Shown one piece after another: positions 34,697-42,924 of a DNA stretch of 64,000 nucleotides (the stretch's first letter is position 1; each line of letters starts with the position of its first letter). The notes beneath the pieces were generated by a model. The model had not been told where the DNA came from and did no database searches. It saw only the letters and a list, made by a program, of their open reading frames with translations. The translations under genes and the position numbers were made by a program. The DNA comes from Roseiarcus sp963758335 (GTDB lineage Bacteria; Pseudomonadota; Alphaproteobacteria; Rhizobiales; Beijerinckiaceae): NCBI GenBank assembly GCA_963758335.1, contig CAVWVF010000006.1, positions 124,001-188,000 on the forward strand. The letters are read 5' to 3'.

Positions 34697-36575
34697 CTGC
34701 TGCCAGCCTATGCCCTTTGCGAACAGGCCCTGCTCATCGATAACCGCAATGTTCGCGCGCTGGTGATTTTGGCGCTAAGGCTCATAGTGCGGGTATACAA
34801 TCTGCAAAGCGCCGACCCCCAGGCCGATCGTCTCAGAGCCGACGAGCTGATATCGCGCGCTCTTGCGGTTGATTCGAACAACTACCTCGCTCATCATGCC
34901 CGGTCGTGGTTCCTGGTCCTGGGGCCACAGCGTCCGGAGGAGGCGATTGTCGAAGCCGACCGGGCTCTCGCTCTCAATCCGAGCTTCGTTTCAGCCTACG
35001 TTCCGCTTTGGATCGCGAATTGGACTGCGGGACGCACAGAAAAGGCCGATGAATACGCTGATGCGGCGTTGCGGCTCAGTCCCCACGACTCCCTTGCCTT
35101 TGGATTTCTCGCCGAAAAGGGGACCGGGTTATTCACCTTGTCCCGCTACGAAGATGCGACCGAGTTTTTCAAACGCTCGATTGCAGTATACCCTGAGTTT
35201 GCGCTCGCCTACGTCAGGCTGACGGCCTCCCTCGCGCTCTCAGGCCACGACGCGGAGGCAAGCGATACGCTGCGTCGCTATCTCGCGCTGCCGCTCGACA
35301 CCCCGAGGACGATCGCCCAATTCAAGGCGCGCCAGCCCTTCGACACCCCTAATTTGCGCAACTATTACGACCGCCTTTATCAAGGCCTGCGCAAGGCGGG
35401 CCTGCCGGAAGAATGAGCCAGACCCGGAAGATCGCTGCGATCCTGGTCGCCGACGTCGTCGGCTACAGCCGGCTTGCCGGCGCGGACGAGGATCGCACTC
35501 TGTCACGGCTCCGGGGGCTGCGGAGCGATCTGATCGATCCCGCCATCGCGGGCGCATCGTCAAGCGCACCGGCGACGGCAGCCTCATCGAGTTTCGCAGC
35601 GTGGTCGACGTGGTGCGCTGCGCGATCGAGGTGCAGAACGGCCTCATCGAGCGCAACGCCGGCGTGCCGCAAGAGCGCCGCATCGAATTCCGCGTCGGCA
35701 TTCATCTGGGCGACGTTGTCGAGGAGGCCGACGGCGACCTGATGGGCGACGGCGTCAACATCGCCGCGCGATTAGAGAGCATCGCCAAGCCGGGCGCATC
35801 TGTCTCTCCGAGCAGGCCTATTGGCAGGTCAAGGGGCGGTTCGATCTCGCGGTCCACGACCTCGGCCCGAAAGTGCTCAAGAACATCGCGGAGCCAATCC
35901 GGGTCTATTCGCTCGAAGTTGGCCAGCCGGCGCAGGCGAAGGCCGCGCCGGCCCCGGCGCCCGAAAAGACGGGGCCCCCGCGCCTCTCGATGGTCGTCTT
36001 GCCGTTCGCCAAGATCGGCGGCGACCGGAGCAGGAGCATTTCGTCGACGGGGTCACGGAGAGCCTCACGACCGACCTCTCACGCATACGACATGCTGTGG
36101 TAATCGCCCGCAATACGGCGTTCGCCTACAAAGGCAAGCCGTTCGACGTGAAGACGATCGGGCGCGAGCTGAACGTGCGCTATGTTCTCAAGGGCAGCGT
36201 CCAGCGTGGCGGAAACCGCATGCGCGTCAATGTCCAGCTCATCGACGCCGAGACGGGCAATCATCTGTGGGCCGAGCGGTTCGACAAGCCGCTCGCCGAT
36301 CTCTTCGACATGCAGGACGAAATCGTCGCGCGCCTGGCTGGCGCGCTGAACACGCAGCTCGTCGCCGCCGAGGCGCGACGCGCCGAACAGGCGCCGAACC
36401 CCAACTCGATGGACCTCTATTTTCAGGGTTTGGCTTGGCTCAACAAGGGTCTGACCCCTGACTTTGTGGCGCGAGCCCGCAGCTTTTTCGATCGCGCGCT
36501 CGCCGCCGATTTTGGCAATGTCGACGCGCTCGTCGAATCGGCGCGCGCGGACCTGTTCGAGGGAGCAAATTTCTT

Positions 36576-37729
36576 CGCTCTTATTGCAATGTGTGTTGAC
36601 ATGAGCGATAAAGGCTCTGGGCTTTGGGGGCGAAGATGAAGCCGTCGGATTTCGCGGGATGGCTGGCCGCGCTGTCGTCGTTGAGTGCGGCGCAGCGCCG
36701 TGTCGTGTTTCGCGAGCTCGCGCTCGCGGAAGCTGACGATCCCTGTGAGGAGGGCGTCGAGATCTGCGAACCGAGGTCTGCGGCGGGGGACGCGAAGAGG
36801 GCCGAGGAGCGCAGCGATGCGGTTGCGGCGACGCTTTCCGCATCGGGCGAGCGCGATATTTTCCGGAAAATCGCAAAGGAGCGTTATTCGCGGACGGGAT
36901 GTCCGCGCTGCGGCGCGCTCGATGTCCGGCCCTGGGGTGAGGCGAGAGGTTTGCCGCGCTATCGCTGCGTGGAATGCCGCAGGACTTTCAATCCGTTCAC
37001 CGGCACTCCGGTGGCCGGCCTGCACAACAAGGATCGCTGGTTCGATCAGGCGCGAGCCCTGATCGAAGGGGAGAGCCTCGCCAAGGCGGCCGACCGCTGC
37101 CAGATCCACCCGAGCACCGCCTTCCGATGGCGGCATCGGTTTCTCGCCGCTCTCAACCTCGACAAACCCAAGAGCCTTTCGGGCATCGTCGAGGCCGATG
37201 AAACATTCATACTCGAGTCCTTAAAGGGTCGGCGGGGCGGCCTCGCCAGGCCCGCGCGCCGCCGCGGCGGCAAAGCCGCCAAGCGCGGCCTCTCGGCCGA
37301 GCAGATTCCCGTCGTCGTGGCTCGCGACCGCAGCGGCGCCACGTTCGACGCCGTCCTGTCCCGCCTCGACGCCGCCAGCCTAAAAGAAGCGTTCGGCGAA
37401 CGAATTCCGCCTTCAACCGATTTCTGCTGCGACGGCGGCTCGGCCATCACCGCTTTCGCCAAGCGGGCCAAGCTCAAAGTCCATGTCCTACCCGCGCCCG
37501 GCAACCCCAAGCCCGAAGAATCGCAGTTCCATATAAACAACGTCAACGCCTACCACGGACGCCTCAAAGAGTGGATGCGACGCTTCCACGGCGTCGCCAC
37601 CGAAAACCTTCCCACGTACCTGAGTTGGCGCCGAACCCTCGAAGCCATGCCCGCCGATGGCGGCCCGGCTCCCTGGATCGCCGCCGCTGCCGGACTCGGA
37701 CCGTATCAACACGAAACACAATAAGAGCG
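36576..37729 (+). mobile_element. IS1595-family insertion sequence with 8-bp target duplication
   Basis: A 1154-bp element with perfect 11-bp inverted ends CGCTCTTATTG. The 8-mers AATTTCTT at 36568-36575 and 37730-37737 are identical target duplications. It sits inside the second cyclase gene between residues FEGANF and FVTDH. A related copy with similar ends lies at 59734-60879. Confidence 0.95.
36636..37724 (+). CDS. IS1595-family transposase
   Basis: A complete transposase of about 362 residues. N-terminal helical region (LAALSSLSAAQRRVVFRELA), zinc ribbon (CPRCGALDVRPWGE, then YRCVECRRTFNPFTGTP), HTH (QIHPSTAFRWRHRFLAAL) and DDE-type domain: GIVEADETFILESLKG (Asp), STDFCCDGGSAITAFAKRAK (Asp), NNVNAYHGRLKEWMRRFHG and ENLPTYLSWRRTLEAM. 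Start ATG at 36636. Related to, but clearly diverged from, the copy at 59797. Confidence 0.92.
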   Translation: MKPSDFAGWLAALSSLSAAQRRVVFRELALAEADDPCEEGVEICEPRSAAGDAKRAEERSDAVAATLSASGERDIFRKIAKERYSRTGCPRCGALDVRPWGEARGLPRYRCVECRRTFNPFTGTPVAGLHNKDRWFDQARALIEGESLAKAADRCQIHPSTAFRWRHRFLAALNLDKPKSLSGIVEADETFILESLKGRRGGLARPARRRGGKAAKRGLSAEQIPVVVARDRSGATFDAVLSRLDAASLKEAFGERIPPSTDFCCDGGSAITAFAKRAKLKVHVLPAPGNPKPEESQFHINNVNAYHGRLKEWMRRFHGVATENLPTYLSWRRTLEAMPADGGPAPWIAAAAGLGPYQHETQ

Positions 37730-38392
37730 AATTTCTTTGTGACCGATCATACGGCGGCCTTCGCGGCGGCCGAAGCGAAGCTGACCAAAGCCTTGTCGTC
37801 GGTCCCGGACCATGCGCGCGCACATTTGTACTTGGCAATTGTCTACATATTCACCAAGCGCGCGGCGCAGGGCATCGCCGAATGCGAACATGCGTTGGAG
37901 CTCGATCGAAATCTCGCCGAGGCCCATGGCGCTATCGGATTTGGCAAGATTTTCATCGGTCGCGCCGAAGAAACAGAGGCTCACGTTGTCGAGGCCCTGC
38001 GCCTCAGTCCGCGCGATACGGTGGCCTACCGCTGGATGAACACCGCGGGCGTTGCGAAGCTCCACCTTGGCATTTGGGAGCAAGCGGCCGCGTGGTTTCG
38101 CCGGGCGATCGAGGCCAACCGAAATAATCCGTATCCACATTTTGAGTTGGCCGCCTCCCTCGCGCAGCTTGGCCGACCGGATGAGGCGCATTCCGCCGTC
38201 AAGGCCGGCCTGGCGCTCAACCCGGCCTTCGCCGTCTCCCGCTTTCGCGCCAACGTGGCCGCGAGGAGCGACGACCCGACGTTTCTGGCCCAGCTCGAGC
38301 CGACTTTCGAGGGCCTGCGCAAGGCCGGAGTCCCCGAGCAATGACCGCCGCCCGCCGCTCGCCGCGATCCTCGCCCCCGAGGTTTGGGGGGC

Positions 38393-39751
38393 TCACACCG
38401 CCTCCAATCGAAACAAGGGTTCATAAGACGGTTCGATTGTTATACGGCCGACGGGCAAAACGGGCCGCGCATCGGGCAGGTTGATCTTGTAGCGCGATAA
38501 CAACTGCGCCATGACGATCTGCGCTTCCGATAATGCGAACGAAAGGCCGATGCAAATGCGCGGTCCCGCGCCGAAGGGAACATAGGCTGGCGTCTGCGTC
38601 CACGGGGCCGTCTTTCTGGCGAATCGACTGGGGAGAAAAGCGATCGGCCGATCCCAGAACTTCCGATGGCGATGCATGACCCATGGGCTGATCCACACCT
38701 GCGTGTTGGCGCCGATTTTTTCGCCGCAAATGTCGTCGGGTCCATTGGCGACCCGAACGATTTGAGGAACCGGCGGATAGAGCCGCAAAGCCTCCAAAAG
38801 CACGCTGCGCAACCGCTGCCAGTTCTGGAGATCGTCGAGGGAGTTGATCCGCTCCGGCGGAAAAGCGGCGACTTCCTCGCGGACGCTCGCCTGTTCTTCA
38901 GGATCCATCGCCAGGAGGTAGCTCGCCCAGAACATCAGTCGCGCGGTCGTCTCGGAACCCGCGAAAAACATGGTCGCGCATTGGTCGCGGGTTTCCGCAT
39001 CCGATAGCGCCTCGCCGGTTTCGGCGTCCCTGAGGCTCAACAGCAGGTCGAGGAGATCGCGATCGCCCGCCTCTGTCGGCGACGCCTTGCGTCGCAAGAT
39101 GATTTCGTCAATCGCCGCGGACCATTGTTTCTGAAAACGCGCGCGCCTGCCGTTCGCGAAGGCGAAGGAGCCTTCGCTCTTCGAAAACCCGTCGATGAGG
39201 GTTGGCCGTCCCGGTCCTTCGATATAGTCGCGCGCCATATGGCCCAAGGTCTCGCGGTCGCCGCTCTCCGGCATGGAAAACAAGGCGCGCAGGACCGCCT
39301 CCAACGCCGTGTCCTGGAAGGCTTTCGAAAGATTGGCCCTTGCAATCGAACGCAACAAATGCAGACCCGCGTCGCGAAAATGCGGCAGCAGCAGGCCAAT
39401 GCTGGCGGGCGCGAACGTTGGCGCCAGAAGGCGGCGCTGACGGCGCCAATCGGCGCCTTCCGCGAGAAAAAGCCCTGAACCGCCGAGCGGGCGCGCGAAA
39501 CGAGTGACAGAGTAAGGGCGCCGATAGTTCGCGGCGTTGGCCGCCAGCACGTGACGCACGCCTTCGGGATCGCTGACGAGCAGGGTTTCAATTCCCATCA
39601 CGCGGTTTCGGACGTAGAGCCTGTCGAAAGCGTAGTCCGGCCAGATTGACAGCGTGGAACGCGTCACTCTCCAGAGGAGGCGCCAGACCGGCAAATCCTT
39701 TATGTGAACTGGCGGCGCGGGCGGGACGAAGGGCAAGCTCTGGACGGTCAT
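38393..39751 (-). CDS. Cytochrome P450
   Basis: A 452-residue soluble P450 monooxygenase. The I-helix oxygen-activation motif is FAGSETTARLMFWAS near residue 272, the ExxR motif is LLEALRLYPPVPQIVR near residue 325, and the haem loop FGAGPRICIGLSFAL near residue 396 supplies the Cys thiolate. ADWRRQRRLLAPTFA near residue 105 is the C-helix WxxxR. Such single-component bacterial P450s need ferredoxin or another reductase, which is not encoded here. The style (PYVPFGAGPRICIG) resembles the CYP4/CYP102-like or CYP153-neighbour group of fatty-acid or alkane hydroxylases, but the substrate is open. Preceded by a short gap to the cyclase end. Confidence 0.95.
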   Translation of the reverse strand: MTVQSLPFVPPAPPVHIKDLPVWRLLWRVTRSTLSIWPDYAFDRLYVRNRVMGIETLLVSDPEGVRHVLAANAANYRRPYSVTRFARPLGGSGLFLAEGADWRRQRRLLAPTFAPASIGLLLPHFRDAGLHLLRSIARANLSKAFQDTALEAVLRALFSMPESGDRETLGHMARDYIEGPGRPTLIDGFSKSEGSFAFANGRRARFQKQWSAAIDEIILRRKASPTEAGDRDLLDLLLSLRDAETGEALSDAETRDQCATMFFAGSETTARLMFWASYLLAMDPEEQASVREEVAAFPPERINSLDDLQNWQRLRSVLLEALRLYPPVPQIVRVANGPDDICGEKIGANTQVWISPWVMHRHRKFWDRPIAFLPSRFARKTAPWTQTPAYVPFGAGPRICIGLSFALSEAQIVMAQLLSRYKINLPDARPVLPVGRITIEPSYEPLFRLEAV

Positions 39752-39812
39752 GACGACCCCGTTGAATTGAGCCTCTGGTCTCAGTTTTGGGCCCTGTCTT
39801 CGGCATCCCTGC

Positions 39813-40325
39813 TCAGTCCCACCACAGCTGGTTCTTCGGCAGGCGCCCGCTTGGATCGTAGGCCGCGACCTTATGGGGCAGGCCGCTCCAGCGCCAGAGG
39901 ACGAGATTGGCGTCGCCGGGCCCCGCGGCTATTGCATAGCTCGGCGCGATGAGACCGGCTGCGCCACCCGCGATCAGCCGCCTGGCGAGGCGCCAGGACG
40001 GCTCACGGCCCGCCGCCGCTTCCGTGAACCAGGCTGAGGCCATGTCGTCTTCGGCGACGCCGGCGCTTCGCCGGTCGGCCTCGGCGCGCAGGTCGACGAC
40101 GTCCTCGCAGTCGATCTCGTAGGTGCAGAGCACATAGGGTTCGAATTTTCGGGCGAAACCCTGCGCCGCTTCCTTGATCGCGGTCATCGGTTCGAGCGCG
40201 ACATAGAGTGCGGGCATGCCTCTCGGGTTGAACCGGCCGCCGTGGATGGCGGCGCCGTCGCCGGACAGCGGCCTGAACGACCAGCGGGGATCGTGGGCGC
40301 GCCAGGCGAGGCCCTGAAACCTCAA
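39813..40325 (-). CDS. RES-domain toxin (ParT/MbcT-like)
   Basis: A 170-residue RES-family protein. The core motifs are AWRAHDPRWSFRPLSGDGA, GGRFNPRGMPALYVALEP (Arg, Tyr), MTAIKEAAQGFARKF (Glu) and the late LIAPSYA (Ser), the residues for which the domain is named. RES toxins degrade or ADP-ribosylate using NAD+ and are neutralised by an Xre/ParS-type antitoxin. The likely start is TTG at 40325, overlapping the antitoxin stop (TTGA). The antitoxin gene upstream has lost its N-terminus to an IS66 fragment. Confidence 0.85.
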   Translation of the reverse strand: MRFQGLAWRAHDPRWSFRPLSGDGAAIHGGRFNPRGMPALYVALEPMTAIKEAAQGFARKFEPYVLCTYEIDCEDVVDLRAEADRRSAGVAEDDMASAWFTEAAAGREPSWRLARRLIAGGAAGLIAPSYAIAAGPGDANLVLWRWSGLPHKVAAYDPSGRLPKNQLWWD

Positions 40326-40632
40326 GCAAAGCCGCCGATTGCGATCGAATCGAGATAGTCGCGCAGCGCCGTCGCCTGACCGGATTTCACCAGCTGCTCC
40401 GCGGTGCGCCCGCCGAACGCGGGAATCGGCTCGGCGCGGTACCAAGCCATGGCCTGCGGCGGGCCGCCCGCCCACGCCGAGACGCGGGTGAGAATCTCGT
40501 TCATCTCGCGCAGACGCGTCTGCGTCTTGCTCGCGCTCAGCCGGCTCGTCTTGTAGAGCGCCTCGGGCGCGAGCCCGATCGTCTCGGCGAGCTGCTTCTT
40601 GCTCAGACCATAATCGGGGAACACCGCTCCGG
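40322..40632 (-). pseudogene. Xre/MbcA/ParS-type antitoxin, N-terminus replaced by IS66 sequence
   Basis: The frame carries the C-terminal two-thirds of an antitoxin that pairs with RES toxins: SKKQLAETIGLAPEALYKTS (HTH), RLREMNEILTRVSAWAG, and the DUF2384-type YRAEPIPAFGGRTAEQLV with ALRDYLDSIAIGGFA. The in-frame ATG further upstream and the first dozen residues (MRVASEGALWGAV) come from the IS66 transposase, not the antitoxin. The protein may still be made as a chimera. The first codons of the native gene are lost. Confidence 0.75.
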
Positions 40633-41379
40633 CAACGGCGCCCCACAGAGCACCCTCGCTGGCGACCCGCACCGCTTGTGCAGGGGGCCCTGCCGCCCTA
40701 TGTAATAACCGATTAATAGGGCAAACGCGATGCCTACCCCAAAGCGAGAGCGGACCGTTCGGCGTGCACCCAGCACAAGGCGTGTTCGCCGACGCGGAAC
40801 TGGCCGGCGCCGTCTGACACGACGATGGCTTGGCCGAGCAGGCCTTGCTCGCGAACGGCGCCGTGCGACCTCGATCGCGTTGCGCTGCTTGTCGTTGGCG
40901 GGGATGAGCTTGTGGACCAGGCGCATGATCTGGTGGTTCTATCGCGCCTTAAAAGAATACAAGCTCGCCCCGAGCCTCGAGAAAGCCGAGCGTTTGCGGG
41001 CGCAGTTCGACCGCATCTTCAACCGCTCCAGAACCGGCTACGCCACCCTCGACAGCCTGCTCAGGCGCCTCTTTCGCCTCAAGGACGATCTCTTGCGCGT
41101 CCTCGACCATCCCCATATTCCGCTGCACACCAACGCCTCGGAAAACGACATCCGCGTCTTCGTCACCAAGCGCAAAATCTCCGGCGGGACCCTCAGCGAC
41201 AGAGGCCGCGACGCCCGCGACGTCATGCTCGGGCTCGCCAAGACCTGCAGGAAGCTCAAAATCCCCTTCTTCGACTATCTCGGCGCTCGCCTCGCCATTC
41301 CAGGCCCCGAAATCCCGATCTCGCAACTCTCGTCAGGCCCGCCCCAAGCTAACGCCGCCCGGAAATTCGCCCCGGTTAC
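40633..41379. mobile_element. Rearranged partial IS66 copy with locally inverted blocks
   Basis: The largest block (about 40921-41379, + strand) is the C-terminal part of the same tnpC as at 33 kb and ends with the IS66 terminal sequence CCCGGTTAC at 41379. Upstream, three short blocks match the - strand-encoded reference in the opposite sense: 40862-40921 equals 33423-33483, 40757-40861 equals 33483-33588, and 40633-40673 equals 33580-33620. Each thus appears flipped in place relative to the large block. Between the last two lies about 80 bases of unrelated DNA (40674-40756). No functional transposase. Confidence 0.8.
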
Positions 41380-41432
41380 TCATTCTTGGTCTAACCCCTT
41401 GAAAACATTGCTTTTACGTGGCGAGAATGTTT

Positions 41433-41516
41433 GGATTCCCTTCCGGGAAATTTGGATTTCCTTCCGCCCGGTTTGGAAATCCTTCCGCTTTTCTTGGGAA
41501 TCCTTCCATGCCCTCG
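41433..41516. repeat. 21-bp degenerate tandem repeat, four copies
   Basis: Successive units start at 41433, 41454, 41475 and 41496 with the form TTTGGATT(C/T)CCTTCCG plus six variable bases. Read on the - strand the repeat would encode seven-residue units of the type GRK(E/S)-x-(Q/K)-x in an open frame of about 90 codons (41380-41661) that I do not consider a confirmed gene. Confidence 0.65.
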
Positions 41517-41792
41517 GGGGTCGTCGAGAAGGCCGATCGACAGGCGCGCGACGGCAAAGTGGAGTCGCCCGGGAATGGCGCCGCAAAGGATTGAAAAGGT
41601 TGGATTCGCGCCGGGAACTGGTATGGCCACGGAAGCCTCGAGCCCCCAACATCTGGTACAAGGACCCGCCGCTGGCCGTTCGCGACTCCGGAGGCCGCGA
41701 TCACGAGGAAAGCGACAGTTTTTGGCGCCTAATGCATTGAGAGAGCTTGGTCGTCGCCGAGACTGCGCGCTCCGCGCCGGCTTGGCCAGCGG

Positions 41793-42746
41793 CTACCCCA
41801 CAGGCTCTTGCACGATGTCCACGTAGAGGTCCGGCACGTACATTTCCGCCGGGATCGGCGCACGGTGGTATTCGGGGTTGTGGACCCGCGGGGGCAGGGC
41901 CGGCTTCTCGTGCGGCACCTCCTCGTAAGGCACCCGGGTCAGGAGATGGGCCATGCAGTTGAGGCGGGCGCGCTTCTTGTCGACCGCCTCGACCATCCAC
42001 CACGGCGCCTCGGGGATGTGGGTGCGCTCGAGCATGGCCTCCTTGGCCTTGGTGTAGGCCTCCCAGCGGCGGCGCGACTCGAGGTCCATCGGCGAGAGCT
42101 TCCACTGCTTCAACGGATCGTTGATGCGCATGAGGAAGCGCAGGTTCTGCTCGTCGTCGGTGATCGAGAACCAGTACTTGACCAGGATGATGCCCGAGCG
42201 CACCAGCAGGCGCTCGAATTCCGGTGCGGACTGAAAGAAATCCTCGTATTCCTCGTCGGTGCAGAAGCCCATCACGCGCTCGACGCCGGCGCGGTTGTAC
42301 CAGCTGCGGTCGAACAGGACGATCTCGCCGCCGGCCGGAAGATGCGGGACGTAGCGCTGAAAGTACCACTGGCTGCGCTCGCGCTCGCTCGGCGCCGGCA
42401 GCGCGACGGCTCGACAGACGCGCGGGTTGAGCCGCTGGGTGACGCGCTTGATGACGCCGCCCTTGCCGGCCGCGTCCCGTCCCTCGAAGATGACGACCAG
42501 CTTCAGCTTCTTGTCGACCACCCAGTCCTGCAGCTTGATGAGCTCCCGCTGCAGGCGCAGGAGCTCGGAGAAGTAGAGCTTGCGCGGGAAGGCGTGCCGC
42601 TCCGGCAGCTCATGCCCCTCCGCCAGGAGGTCGGCGAGTTCGCTGTCCTCGAGCTCGAGCTCCAGATCCTCGTCGAGGTTGTCCTGGATTTCGGCGTTGA
42701 TGCGATGCTGCATCGCGCTGACCGAGTCGTTCCTGTTCGCGCTCAT
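41793..42746 (-). CDS. ppk2: Polyphosphate kinase 2
   Basis: A 317-residue PPK2 family enzyme, which transfers phosphate between polyphosphate and nucleoside phosphates. Walker A-like VVIFEGRDAAGKGGVIKRVT near residue 60, Walker B/lid region GGEIVLFDRSWYNRAGVERV near residue 115, and PLKQWKLSPMDLESRRRWEA with MAHLLTRVPYE follow the family. Length and the N-terminal acidic extension match class I PPK2, which favours GDP/ADP phosphorylation. The start at 42746 (MSANRND) is chosen over one eight codons earlier. It lies downstream of the phosphate acetyltransferase gene on the same strand, suggesting joint use of high-energy phosphate. Confidence 0.95.
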   Translation of the reverse strand: MSANRNDSVSAMQHRINAEIQDNLDEDLELELEDSELADLLAEGHELPERHAFPRKLYFSELLRLQRELIKLQDWVVDKKLKLVVIFEGRDAAGKGGVIKRVTQRLNPRVCRAVALPAPSERERSQWYFQRYVPHLPAGGEIVLFDRSWYNRAGVERVMGFCTDEEYEDFFQSAPEFERLLVRSGIILVKYWFSITDDEQNLRFLMRINDPLKQWKLSPMDLESRRRWEAYTKAKEAMLERTHIPEAPWWMVEAVDKKRARLNCMAHLLTRVPYEEVPHEKPALPPRVHNPEYHRAPIPAEMYVPDLYVDIVQEPVG

Positions 42747-42924
42747 GATCGGCACAACCCCTGCGGTCACCCCATGATTAGCAAAGCCTCGGGGCGGAAT
42801 GTCAACGATCGGGGTGAAGATTTTGCGACAGCGGCCCGGCGTCGCCGGGCGCGCTTGCGGACTCCTTTCGCGGCGCGCAAACCGACGCGCGGCTACTCGA
42901 GACAGGAGAGGAACGGCGTCGCGT

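Larger units (their letters stand above)
31784..35416 (+). pseudogene. Adenylate/guanylate cyclase with TPR tail, interrupted by IS66
   Basis: The first exon-like part (31784-32961) holds a class III cyclase domain: ILVADVVGYSRLAGADED (metal Asp), GRVVKRTGDGILIEF, FRVGIHLGDVVEE and LMGDGVNIAARLEGIAKPG, then a membrane helix near residue 195 and a periplasmic/TolB-like part (IVVLPFSNLSGDASQDYL, VRYVLKGSAQKSGTRVR). The rest (34705-35416) carries TPR units such as PEEAIVEADRALALNPSF and ends LYQGLRKAGLPEE. Deleting the IS and one 8-bp target copy rejoins NLRKEMLP|AYALCEQ in frame, so the gene was whole before insertion. It overlaps the start of the next paralog. It would have made cAMP or cGMP in response to an unknown signal. 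Confidence 0.9.
35413..38344 (+). pseudogene. Second adenylate/guanylate cyclase-TPR paralog, frameshifted and interrupted by IS1595
   Basis: Starts MSQTRKIAAILVADVVGYSR and overlaps the previous paralog by four bases. Compared with that paralog it has three small deletions: 10 bases near 35545 (after LIDPAI), one base near 35798 (PGA-CLSEQAYW) and one near 36030 (IGGD-EQEHFVDGV). The cyclase motifs are all recognisable across the three frames. From 36100 it runs VVIARNTAFAYKGKPFDV to FEGANF, where an IS interrupts, then resumes at 37738 as VTDHTAAFAAAEAKLTKAL through TPR repeats to 38344 (LRKAGVPEQ). Removing the IS and one target copy restores the frame. Same role as its paralog; non-functional if the deletions are real. 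Confidence 0.88.

Noticed and set aside
33556..34743. Open frame of about 395 codons on the + strand
   Set aside because: Antisense of the IS66 transposase; high Arg/Gln content and no motif.
40674..40756. Small gene inside the rearranged IS66
   Set aside because: The roughly 80-base insert has no start with RBS and no motif; it is recorded only as unrelated DNA.
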